The notes under the pieces were generated by a model. That model had not been told where the DNA came from and ran no database searches. It worked only from the letters and a program-made list of their open reading frames with translations. The translations under genes and the position numbers were made by a program. A stretch of 55,856 nucleotides of DNA, taken from IMG/VR virus record IMGVR_UViG_3300031951_000193, positions 1 through 55,856 of that record, one strand, 5' to 3'. The stretch's first letter is position 1. Each line of letters starts with the position of its first letter. This document shows, piece after piece, positions 23,001 to 30,435 of this stretch. The DNA comes from a virus.

Positions 23001-23559
23001 CCGAGGTCTTGGGGACGTAGTTCTCGTCAAACAGGCCGGGGATGGACTTGCCGCCCCTGGTGGTGCTGCCTGTGAGGTAGCGGCCCCGGAGCGTGTTCTC
23101 GGCGGCATCGACGCCGTACTTCTGCATGTACGCCAGCGGGGCACTCTTCAGCAGCCCGGCCGCACGGGCGGCGTCCCCGGCCTCGCTGACGGCCGTTAGC
23201 GGACCCGAGAGCCAAAATAAGGGGTCTGTGACCACCTCGGTCCCGAAGCCCGCTGCGGCCTTCAGGTACGGGTTCTTGGGCCTGATCCCGTAGGACTCCA
23301 GCAGTTCCGCCCCGCTGACCCGACGTTCGTTATCCCAGGAGAAGCCGCTGTAAGGGTCGCCTGCCAGGACGCCACGGGCGATGGCCCCGGGTGTGTCCAA
23401 GAGCAGGCCGAGTTGCTCGATAGTCTGGCCGGTCTTGGAGGCCAACTCCCGGAGCAAGGACTTCTCACGCTCGGGCGTCAGTGCCTCGTCTTCCAGCCCT
23501 GCGAGAGGGCTGCCCGCTAACTGATAGCCACGGGCGACTTGCAGCGGAGCATAGGCCAT
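20089..23559 (-). CDS. Large probable internal virion protein, 1156 aa
   Basis: A very long, mostly helical, Ala/Gly/Leu-rich protein without signal peptide. Segments such as GVFPWWAYNSRIGKYVF and WLSGPLTAVSEAGDAA suggest amphipathic helices that could insert into membranes. Short-tailed phages carry large internal proteins, often more than 1000 aa, that form an ejection channel, and this gene sits at the late end of the structural block. A polyvalent-protein-type role is an alternative. No enzymatic motif was found. Confidence 0.75.
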   Translation of the reverse strand: MAYAPLQVARGYQLAGSPLAGLEDEALTPEREKSLLRELASKTGQTIEQLGLLLDTPGAIARGVLAGDPYSGFSWDNERRVSGAELLESYGIRPKNPYLKAAAGFGTEVVTDPLFWLSGPLTAVSEAGDAARAAGLLKSAPLAYMQKYGVDAAENTLRGRYLTGSTTRGGKSIPGLFDENYVPKTSGFYQAIPPVGQRLAQANVTLEDVIKAAPNSDEAIKAVVDRLGSMADYDRVKGDTLGGLFGINAGGINLAFKPPGADKILDSMDALGARIRFSYPGRVATGLFSKAVEGATDFGDQAFALRANALEDLYKQQGLTAATAHNLLLTKIPLTDNAKQILGADSLFSPQGNDLLLRYAENKSTPTDLQIINSVPEFDRWYQSWDAIRNRQFAERKALGLSGGSYKDRYDSLYNPRYGDEFSFDDMEQGTGRLLYNANEAEAYGRNQALMTPGGTDDLRKISLLPEIIEYSNPKSGITDQQAGQTIMDWFAANHPTEQIKEPQAIAIARVMARRAQDLPPGVPVFAAHPANTQARRIINHEVAKSRANFILEALSESAVSGPKSQQAGRFRNLAESWDEIAGKAGFQKGDGNSAGAEAVNALKQSISQASGQPIDQIDLAQYSIPERVVRRLEKVADFYSAPEAQQEVAGFLDGWTKLFKGFVLATPRRFVRDAYSNAISGFLETGSAARQLGGMSAASKILAGDYAGGIDALRKIPRYAALGSDEAIKDAFIMDAGGTGVLQGLQSTELLASAREGKMSQLIPGSTPISIGKGLSELVPDGSTTVGQKLKNFASIYGVTDAYDTQNPILRASAEIGDTVDSVGRLGTFIALMQEGISPVEAAARVKKALVDYQSLTLTERKWMRGVFPWWAYNSRIGKYVFDSLTTRPGGAYGQMIRASNTLQETGEDTYIPENLKSKFAIRIPDEITKALGMYVPDANQFAADVDFPGIDVANLPGTSLMDLIQNLAQQTSPPIQALMSLATGRDLFYDRPLDESVTPQDRIYKAITGDPQGLSPVAKVGVGLIPGLQVPLNILGTLADDRLPDMGQRALKAGINYASGIKQATVTRRYEEADQTQKIDKELAPVQFEFTRAYIPDELEPTLTPRQRQLNQLRENIAQRQRERNKQMRNAEKSGANNTMRLPPGYRPMNPLMP

Positions 23560-24062
23560 CAGACATACCTGGGACGATTCTGCGGCGGCAGGAACGACAT
23601 CTTGGGCGGCTCTTCTACTTCAACCGCTACGCCTTCCACGCCTGCCTTGAGTTGTGGGTACTGGGAAAACGGATTGCGCACGTTGTTTTTCACGAACGTC
23701 CCGCCCGCCTGAAGGTTGCCTCGCGTCTTGGCCATCCGGTCCCGCATTCGCTGAAGCATGGCCACCTGTGGCCCCTGGTTCTTGGCGGCGACAGAGGCCG
23801 GCGGCAGAGGAACGTAAGCGTTCTCGGTGTCCGGCTGGTACTGCGACGTATCGTTACTTCCTGGCCCGCCGTCAGGCTCCTTGTAGGGATTGGCCATGGC
23901 CCTTTCAAACTCGAAAGCCGACATGGGCGCAGACTCCCGCTGCCGCTTGGCTTCTTCGCGGCGCATCGCCTGCTCCTTCTCCTCCCGCAGGTGCGACTGC
24001 TTCAGGGTTTCAAACGCGCGCTTCTCCCGTCGCGCATCAAGAAGCATCGGAATCAAGCCCAT
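23559..24062 (-). CDS. Probable internal virion protein, 167 aa
   Basis: The start at 24062 begins MGLIPMLLDARREKRA with GAGGT upstream. The longer frame is rejected as shadow. A charged coiled-coil half (EEKEQAMRREEAKRQRE) is followed by Pro/Gly/Asn-rich disordered sequence. Its position between two larger internal protein genes suggests a virion role. Confidence 0.65.
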   Translation of the reverse strand: MGLIPMLLDARREKRAFETLKQSHLREEKEQAMRREEAKRQRESAPMSAFEFERAMANPYKEPDGGPGSNDTSQYQPDTENAYVPLPPASVAAKNQGPQVAMLQRMRDRMAKTRGNLQAGGTFVKNNVRNPFSQYPQLKAGVEGVAVEVEEPPKMSFLPPQNRPRYV

Positions 24063-24072
24063 GACGTTACCT

Positions 24073-25149
24073 CTACTGCGGGGGACCGATGGACACGATG
24101 GCGAGTTTGCGGAAGTACGCCGCAATCTCCGGGTCGCCGTGCTGGTTGAACATGGAGTTGAACGCATGTTCGATGTTGGCAATGCTCTTCTTGCGGTCCA
24201 CGATTCCCTTGTCATCGCGGACTGGCGGGAAGGCGTATCGCACCGCCTGCATCAGCGTGGCCCGCTTTTCAAGGTCAGCGATGCCGCCCAGTCCGTTGTG
24301 GTCTTTGAAAACCGACCACACCCGCTTGGCTACCTGCGGCTGGGCCATGCGCGGCCCGATTTCGTTGTCCACGAACGGGCCTGTTTTTGTCATCAGCGTG
24401 TTCTGCGAAGTCACATGCCGATGAAACGTCTCCCAGTCACCCGTCTCAAACGCACGCTGAATGAGTTTGTCTTGCTCCCCGATGCGGTACTCGGGCGAGG
24501 CTTGATGCAGCGCCTCCTGCCGTCGCAACTCCGCGTCGGCGTCCCGCTTTTGCGCCATGATGCCAACCATGACGTTCTGGTCGCGGTACTTGTCGCCCGT
24601 GGAAGTCGCCAGCATCTTTAGCCCTGCCTCCGCTCTCGCGCTGGCAGCCGCAGCGTTCTGCCGGGCCCTGTCCAGCGGTGACATCGACTGGGGCTGGGCT
24701 GCACCAGACGGGGGCGGAAGAGCAATGGTTTCGGACTGGACAACGGGAAGAGCGGCCGTGCCAGCGGTGCGGTCCGGGTTCTCTGGCTGGGCGTTGCGCG
24801 GACGCGCATACGCAGTGGACTGCATCGGCGTCCCCGTGCCGTCGCCGTCATAGGCCCGCGACATCGTGGTGTCGGGCCCGGCGGGGTCTTCCTGCATCTG
24901 GCGTGGCGCAGGCATGATCTGCTCGCGCCCCTTCATGTCATGGCGAGCAGTCTGTACCCCACCCAGCGATGCGAACACGCCGCCCCGGCGGACTGGTCGC
25001 CGGAACACCCGCACCCCCTGCATCTCGTCAGCGTCCCCGATGGACCGCATGGGATCAATCAGGTCGCGGATGAAACTTCTCCGCGCCTCGATGCGGGCAG
25101 GAGCGTTCTCGCGGAACCGACGCAGGGCTTCGATGATGGGGCCAGCCAT
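24073..25149 (-). CDS. Probable internal virion protein, 358 aa
   Basis: The N-terminus is basic and helical, the middle (about 80-150) is Pro/Thr/Ala-rich and disordered, and the C-terminal 200 residues are helical with repeated Arg/Ala/Gln patterns (RARQNAAAASARAEAGL). There are no membrane spans or known motifs. It is collinear with the neighbouring internal virion genes. Confidence 0.65.
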   Translation of the reverse strand: MAGPIIEALRRFRENAPARIEARRSFIRDLIDPMRSIGDADEMQGVRVFRRPVRRGGVFASLGGVQTARHDMKGREQIMPAPRQMQEDPAGPDTTMSRAYDGDGTGTPMQSTAYARPRNAQPENPDRTAGTAALPVVQSETIALPPPSGAAQPQSMSPLDRARQNAAAASARAEAGLKMLATSTGDKYRDQNVMVGIMAQKRDADAELRRQEALHQASPEYRIGEQDKLIQRAFETGDWETFHRHVTSQNTLMTKTGPFVDNEIGPRMAQPQVAKRVWSVFKDHNGLGGIADLEKRATLMQAVRYAFPPVRDDKGIVDRKKSIANIEHAFNSMFNQHGDPEIAAYFRKLAIVSIGPPQ

Positions 25150-25194
25150 GTTCTACCTCTGCCTGATTTATGGGGTTGACCAGGGGTTTTCCGA

Positions 25195-26613
25195 CTATGG
25201 GATTGTCAGTGCCGTGTACGTTCCAGCCCCGCCGGCCCCGCCGCTGGCTGTTCCGCCTGTCGAGGTTCCGCCGGCCACAGTGTTGGTAATTCCGCTCACG
25301 GACTTGTTCATAAGGACGATGATGCCGCCGCCCGATCCGCCGCCGGACAGGCCCGAGGCCGGCACGATGGAAGACCAAGCCGAGTCGATGTTGCCGCCGC
25401 GTGCGGCCAGTTGCCCGCTGCCGCTCACAGTGCCGTTGACGATGACGATAAGCGTTCCGCCGGTGCCGTTTTCAATAGAGCCGTTATTGACGTTGGTTCC
25501 TGAAGGATTGCCAACGCCACCGCTGGCGCCTCCCGCACCGGCACCGCCCGCACCGCCGTTGGATCCGCCGGCTGTGCCCGTGTTTCCCGAGCCGTAGGCC
25601 GCGCCACCGCCGGGACCACCGCTGAAGCATGTGCCGGCTGCGCCGTTCCCGCCCACGCCGGAATTAGAGCCCACCCCCTTGCCGCCGCCGCCGCTGCCGA
25701 GGCTGGGGCCAGCGGTGCCCGTCGAGGATGTTCCGCCAGCACCGCCTGCGGCAGGGATGGTCGGATTCTCCGTAGACGAGAACGTGCCGTTGGCCACGCG
25801 GATCGCCACGGCGGGCGTTGCGGAGTGATTGGCTCCGCGAAGCGACATGGAGATGTTGCCGTTCAGCGTCAAGTTTCCGTTGACGTACACCACCACGAAC
25901 AGTTTGCGGTTGGTCGGCTGGAGCGTCACGCCGGCGTTGATGGTCAAATTGCCGTTCACCACGATCCACGCACTGGCCGTGTCCTCGGTGGCGGTGAACC
26001 AGTCCGAGTTCGTAAACGACGAAATGGTTGTGGCCGACGATTTGATGACGTAATCGTGGCTGCCGACAGCCTGATTGTTGATTGTCAGGGCACCGCCCGC
26101 CGTAGGCGTAGAGGCCGTCTGCGTGAGGAGGTATTCCGCATACGCCTTGAGCGATGCGTACTGGATCTGGACCGGGCTGGCGTTCTGCGGGCTGGCTTCA
26201 ACGTGCCATGTAGTGGCGGCAATCTTGACCACTGTCAGCGCGCCGTACCGCTGGGATGCCACGTTGGTGTTTTGGGCGTACAGCGAACTACCGTCTGCTG
26301 GCTCCACCGTTAGCGTAGCCGTGCCCGTGCGAACGAACCGGATGACCGTGCCCAGTGGAACAGCCGTGGCGTCCAGTTGAATTGTCGTGGCAGTAGAGCC
26401 AGTAAACAGCACTACACGGTCGGCCATCTGGGCCGTGGTTTGGCTGGAATAGGTGATGACTCGTTCGGTGGCGGACGTTAGCGGCGTCACGGCCCCCGAT
26501 GAGTTGCGGTAGTAGAGGACGCCATCGGCCTCGTTGATGGCCAGTTCGCCCGTCACCAGAGAAGACGGGACGGCCCCGGCCGTTGTGGACCGTCGAATCT
26601 TGATGGTAGCCAT
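25195..26613 (-). CDS. Tail adhesin with Mtd-like N-terminus and glycine-rich domain, 472 aa
   Basis: Residues 1-45 (IRRSTTAGAVPSSLVTGELA, then GVLYYRNSSG) match the N-terminal fold of the major tropism determinant, which attaches tail receptor-binding proteins. The middle is beta-rich with Thr and Val. Residues about 290-390 are almost pure Gly with Ser/Ala/Asn interruptions (GSGGGGKGVGSN), like the polyglycine-II adhesin tips of other phages. It probably binds the host surface. Confidence 0.8.
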   Translation of the reverse strand: MATIKIRRSTTAGAVPSSLVTGELAINEADGVLYYRNSSGAVTPLTSATERVITYSSQTTAQMADRVVLFTGSTATTIQLDATAVPLGTVIRFVRTGTATLTVEPADGSSLYAQNTNVASQRYGALTVVKIAATTWHVEASPQNASPVQIQYASLKAYAEYLLTQTASTPTAGGALTINNQAVGSHDYVIKSSATTISSFTNSDWFTATEDTASAWIVVNGNLTINAGVTLQPTNRKLFVVVYVNGNLTLNGNISMSLRGANHSATPAVAIRVANGTFSSTENPTIPAAGGAGGTSSTGTAGPSLGSGGGGKGVGSNSGVGGNGAAGTCFSGGPGGGAAYGSGNTGTAGGSNGGAGGAGAGGASGGVGNPSGTNVNNGSIENGTGGTLIVIVNGTVSGSGQLAARGGNIDSAWSSIVPASGLSGGGSGGGIIVLMNKSVSGITNTVAGGTSTGGTASGGAGGAGTYTALTIP

Positions 26614-26616
26614 GGA

Positions 26617-27846
26617 CTAGAACGTCCCGCCGTCAATGTCCGACGAGGGCGAAAGATAATCGGTGCCGGCCACAGCGGCAGAATATGCCGACCCGTTGCC
26701 CTTCACCAATCCGTTTATAGCGCTAGTCAAGCCAGTCCCGCCGTAAGCCACGCCAATCGTGGTGGCCTGCCATGTGCCCGTCGTGACCGTACCCACCGTG
26801 ACGATTGTGTTTTGTCCGGCGTAGTTGGCAGGCACGCCCCCGCCAGAGAATTGCGCGAACGTCAGGGCGGTCGTGCCCACAGTAATCGGGTCGTTGGTGG
26901 ACAGCACCCATCCGGTGTCGGCCTGTGTCGTTCCCTCGGTAACGAAGGTGAACATTCCGGCATGCACTTCGGCGTCGGCGTCGGCGTCCGTGGCCCGAGC
27001 CCACGATCCGGCTGCCACCGCATAGATGCCGTTCTGCGACCCCGTAGTCTGGTTCTTGACCAGTACGCGGTCGCCGGCCACGACACTCACGCCGTCGATG
27101 GTTTGCGTGCCGGACAGTGTGATATTGGCGGTAGTGGCTACGCGGCACGACGCCTTGACATCGAGCCCGGCGCGGGCGGCGTCTACATACGCCTTCGTGG
27201 CGGCGTCGGTGTCGGCCGTTGGCGTGCCAAGATTGGTGATCTTGTTGCCGCCCATGCTGTAGTTGCCGGTGGCGGCGGCGTGCGTGTTGAGTGGGTTGGT
27301 TCGGACTTGCGTGTCGAAATCGGAAATCTTGGCTGCCGTCAGCGTGGGAATGTCTCCCGCCACTAGAGCGCGAAACGATGGCGTCCCGGCAGCCCCGCTT
27401 GGAGCGGCGAAAACAGTGCTGGCGGTTTGGCTTGCCAGGGACGCCGTGAGCGTGCCGCTCGATGTGACCGGGGAGCCGGTGACGGTGAAGATCGCTGGCA
27501 GGGACAACGCCACGCTAGTGACTGTGCCAGCGGCGTACCCCTGTGCCTTGACATACGCCGTGGTCGCCACGGTCGTGCTGTTGTCGCTAGTGGCCGGTGT
27601 CGTTGCAGACGCAGAAGATCCCAGCGCAACGGTGCCGCTGAAGGTCTTGTTGCCAGAGATGGTCTGCGTGCTGGTCAGCGTGCAAAACGCCCCCGTCCCG
27701 CCCATGGCGAGAACGGTTCCGCCCGTGATCCCGATGTACAGGATGTTGTCCACTTCCGAGTAGGCCGGCTCGCCAACCAGCAGGCTGGATGGGGCACCGG
27801 ACGCACCGCCGGTGGCACGCCGCTTGAGTCTGACTGTATTGGGCAT
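26617..27846 (-). CDS. Tail fibre with Mtd-like N-terminus, 409 aa
   Basis: The first 50 residues (VRLKRRATGGASGAPSSLLV, then ILYIG) are related to the start of the next gene and to the Mtd N-terminal domain. The rest is Thr/Ser/Gly/Ala-rich beta sequence typical of fibres. It contains a common fibre block, GGNKITNLGTPTADTDAATK followed by AYVDA, which forms trimeric helices. It ends with DIDGGTF, similar to the end of the 96-aa protein. Confidence 0.8.
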   Translation of the reverse strand: MPNTVRLKRRATGGASGAPSSLLVGEPAYSEVDNILYIGITGGTVLAMGGTGAFCTLTSTQTISGNKTFSGTVALGSSASATTPATSDNSTTVATTAYVKAQGYAAGTVTSVALSLPAIFTVTGSPVTSSGTLTASLASQTASTVFAAPSGAAGTPSFRALVAGDIPTLTAAKISDFDTQVRTNPLNTHAAATGNYSMGGNKITNLGTPTADTDAATKAYVDAARAGLDVKASCRVATTANITLSGTQTIDGVSVVAGDRVLVKNQTTGSQNGIYAVAAGSWARATDADADAEVHAGMFTFVTEGTTQADTGWVLSTNDPITVGTTALTFAQFSGGGVPANYAGQNTIVTVGTVTTGTWQATTIGVAYGGTGLTSAINGLVKGNGSAYSAAVAGTDYLSPSSDIDGGTF

Positions 27847-27879
27847 CTGTAGTTCCTTCGGGGGCTACTGGGTTATGGG

Positions 27880-28170
27880 CTAAAAATTGCCCCCGTCTAC
27901 CAAATCAGCGTCGTTTCTCGGCCGCCACGCGCCCGACTGATAACTCAAAACCTCGTTTGCCGCCGGGGACGGGGCCGTCACATCGGACAGGCTGTCCAGG
28001 GACGCAACCCCGGCGCTGATGCCAGCGGCAACGATGTTGCGGACGGTAGACCGATACTGCGAGTAGGTCGTGACGCCGCCAACCGTGGCCGCTTCGATGA
28101 TGGGCACAGACCCGTTGTCCGGGCTCGGATTGGAATTGTTGGCGAGTTCACTGATTTTGCGGTCGGCCAT
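27880..28170 (-). CDS. Short tail-fibre-type protein, 96 aa
   Basis: The N-terminus MADRKISEL followed by GSVPIIEAA is the common beginning of phage fibre proteins. The second half has the SLSDVTAPSPAANEVLSYQS block found in fibre stalks, and the end VDGGNF resembles the adjacent fibre end. It could be an adaptor or an alternative fibre segment. Confidence 0.7.
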   Translation of the reverse strand: MADRKISELANNSNPSPDNGSVPIIEAATVGGVTTYSQYRSTVRNIVAAGISAGVASLDSLSDVTAPSPAANEVLSYQSGAWRPRNDADLVDGGNF

Positions 28171-28173
28171 CGG

Positions 28174-28314
28174 TCACTCCAGCATCAAATAGCCGGACCC
28201 GTCTTCTAAAAAGATGAACGCACTGTCCTCCCACAGCAGCCGGCCGCCGGCTGGGGCGGGGATGGCTTGGTCGAAGAACGAAGGCGGAAGCAGCAGGGCA
28301 TTAGCGAGAGTCAT
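28174..28314 (-). CDS. Small hypothetical protein, 46 aa
   Basis: The ATG at 28314 overlaps the previous stop (ATGA), so the longer frame from 28374 is not used. The sequence begins MTLANALLLPPSFFDQ and ends in an acidic/aromatic stretch. It lies between two small beta-rich proteins and the fibres. Function unknown. Confidence 0.55.
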   Translation of the reverse strand: MTLANALLLPPSFFDQAIPAPAGGRLLWEDSAFIFLEDGSGYLMLE

Positions 28315-28637
28315 GTCTTGGCCATCACGACGCCCGTGAACGCTGTTCCGGCCACGCCCCGGACAAACATGCACGCGAACAGTTCAGGAGGGGCGATATA
28401 GACCCGGCCGGCAACCACCGCTGTGGTGGCGTTGTTGCCGCTAGAGAGCGTGACCGGGTAATACGGGCCTTCGTCCCTGTGCGAGGCGTACCACTGAATC
28501 GTTGTCGAGGTAGTTTCGGCCGGCACAACCACGGCAAACGCCGCCGATGTGGATAGGCAGATGGTTTCGCTGGCAGCAACAGAGGTCGCAAACGCGACCT
28601 GTGAGGCAGGCGCTGACCGCTGTATCTGCGTGGGCAT
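28311..28637 (-). CDS. Small beta-rich virion-type protein, 108 aa
   Basis: It begins MPTQIQRSA and is built of alternating Thr/Ala/Val beta strands. The next upstream gene has the same size, a similar start (MPTAIIRQG) and similar strand pattern, so the two look like a duplicated pair. Likely virion or tail-associated. Confidence 0.6.
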   Translation of the reverse strand: MPTQIQRSAPASQVAFATSVAASETICLSTSAAFAVVVPAETTSTTIQWYASHRDEGPYYPVTLSSGNNATTAVVAGRVYIAPPELFACMFVRGVAGTAFTGVVMAKT

Positions 28638-28639
28638 GG

Positions 28640-28984
28640 CTACCCCTTGGTGGCGTACCGCACCACGGCTGTGCCAGAACTGACCACCGGAAGGATGAAC
28701 CGTGCGGCAAACAGGCCGTCAGGCAGCGGGAATGCCTGCCCAGCGGCCGTCACGGTCTGCGTGATTGCCGCGCCAGAAGAGTCCACCAGTTGGTAGGTGT
28801 CGCTGAACCGCTCGTCGCCCTTCACATAGAAGGAGATCGTGATGGTGCCGGCGGCTGACTTGCTGTCCAGCAGCAGCATCCCGCCTGCCGCTATGTTGAG
28901 GCTAAATCCCGCCGTCGTGGCAACGCTGGCCGTCAGCGTGATCGGCTCGTACAGACTTCCCTGGCGGATGATTGCGGTGGGCAT
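28640..28984 (-). CDS. Small beta-rich virion-type protein, paralog of neighbour, 114 aa
   Basis: A Ser/Thr/Val-rich beta protein (ITLTASVATTAGFSLNIAAG) likely duplicated with the following gene. It contains YQLVDSSGAAITQTV, a beta-sandwich-like stretch. No catalytic features. Probable structural or decoration protein. Confidence 0.6.
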   Translation of the reverse strand: MPTAIIRQGSLYEPITLTASVATTAGFSLNIAAGGMLLLDSKSAAGTITISFYVKGDERFSDTYQLVDSSGAAITQTVTAAGQAFPLPDGLFAARFILPVVSSGTAVVRYATKG

Positions 28985-28998
28985 GGATGCTCCTGTTC

Positions 28999-30432
28999 TT
29001 ACTGCGGGGTGGCGGTCCTAGTTTTGACCATGGGCTCCGACAGCCCCTTGAGGGCTGCGTTGTATTCGTCCATCTCGTCCTCGGACTCACTAAACATGGC
29101 CTCTCCGATGGAGTCCTTCATTTTGCCGAGCGCACGGATGCCGTGGCCTCCTGTCGTAAAGTCTATGACGGCAAACGGTGCCACCCACCCAGCGGCGTTG
29201 GCGAGCCCAGCGCCGATGCCCGGCAGGTTGCGATACCAACCCGGCCGTGGATCTTTCTTGGTTGGGTTCATCCCAGCCCCCTCGATGAGCCGCGATACTA
29301 GCGACTTGGCCTGCGGGGGCTGCGGCCCCGTCCCCTGTGTTACAGCCCCGGCGCCTTGGCCGGTGGGCTGATACGGCTGATAGCCGGGCGGAAATGCCAT
29401 AGCGCCAACTGGTCCGCCCCCGCCGCCACCAGCCTGATACGGCTGATAGCCGGGCGGGAATGCCATGGCGCCAGCCGGCCCGGCGAGCCCAGCGACCGGG
29501 CTTGCCTGCGGCGTTGCTGGCGCGGCTACAGCGGGGGCGGGAGGAGCGGCTGGAGTTACCGCACCGTTGGCGGCTGCGTTCTGTGCAGCCTGGGCAGCCG
29601 CTGCCTGGGCTGCGGCTTTTCGGGCAGCCTTGGCCTGCGCTGCCGGCGATGGGCTGGCAGCGGGGGCAGCAGCCGGCGCGGGGGTGACCGCTGCCGCAGG
29701 GGCGGGGGCAGCCGCCACCGGCGCGGGAGAAGCGGCTGGAGCAGCGGGAGCCGCCGCAGGCTTGCCGATGACCGAATCAATGTACTCACGAAACTCCTTG
29801 GCGTTCGCAGCGCGCTTGAAGCGAATGCCAATAGTTGTTTCGTCAATTCCGGCAGCCAGAAGGGCATCCCGATTGTCTTCCAGTAACTGACGCTTTCCGG
29901 GCGCACCGGAACGCTTGCCTGCGGCGGCGGGCTTGCTGGCCGCAGGGGCGGGTGTCGCTGCGGCAGGAGGCGGCGGCAGAGCGTTGTCTGCCGAGGTCAC
30001 CGGGTCCGCGTCGGCCGGCATGTTGGTTGGCGGGGCTTCTGGGGCAGGCGTGCTTGTCACAGCCCCGTCTGCCTCAACAACACCCCACCGTTTCGTTTGC
30101 GGGTTGTAGCCGACAGGTGCGTTGCGACCTCGCAACTCCATGACCACGGTAGCCGGGTTTAGGCTGTAACGGCTCACCAAGGCGTCCAGCGCGGCTTGCA
30201 GCCGGTCCGCATATCCCGAACCGGGCCTGTTGAGTTGTTCGGCTACCGAGTCCAGACGGGCAGCAACGTCCGGCGTGATCTTGGAATCGCCGCCGCCACG
30301 CACCGTGCCGCCCGGCGCAGGCTTGGCTGGAGTAACTGCGCCAGGCTTCACCGGAGTCGCCGGTGTAGTACCGGGCTCTACGATGGGAATGTGAACTTCT
30401 GGGGTGGGTGGCCGGCGAGATCCGCGTCCCAT
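28999..30432 (-). CDS. Ala/Pro-rich probable virion protein, 477 aa
   Basis: It starts MGRGSRRPPTPEV, identical for 13 residues to the next upstream gene. The body has two folded helical segments separated by Ala/Pro-rich low-complexity stretches (about residues 130-380), including a repeated GAMAFPPGYQPYQ block. The C-terminal 90 residues are folded. Low complexity of this type occurs in internal virion proteins. Function unknown. Confidence 0.65.
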   Translation of the reverse strand: MGRGSRRPPTPEVHIPIVEPGTTPATPVKPGAVTPAKPAPGGTVRGGGDSKITPDVAARLDSVAEQLNRPGSGYADRLQAALDALVSRYSLNPATVVMELRGRNAPVGYNPQTKRWGVVEADGAVTSTPAPEAPPTNMPADADPVTSADNALPPPPAAATPAPAASKPAAAGKRSGAPGKRQLLEDNRDALLAAGIDETTIGIRFKRAANAKEFREYIDSVIGKPAAAPAAPAASPAPVAAAPAPAAAVTPAPAAAPAASPSPAAQAKAARKAAAQAAAAQAAQNAAANGAVTPAAPPAPAVAAPATPQASPVAGLAGPAGAMAFPPGYQPYQAGGGGGGPVGAMAFPPGYQPYQPTGQGAGAVTQGTGPQPPQAKSLVSRLIEGAGMNPTKKDPRPGWYRNLPGIGAGLANAAGWVAPFAVIDFTTGGHGIRALGKMKDSIGEAMFSESEDEMDEYNAALKGLSEPMVKTRTATPQ

Positions 30433-30435
30433 GTT

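Noticed and set aside
25195-27846. Diversity-generating retroelement linked to the Mtd-like fibres
   Set aside because: No reverse transcriptase gene and no template/variable repeat pair is visible in the window. The Mtd-like part is only the attachment domain.
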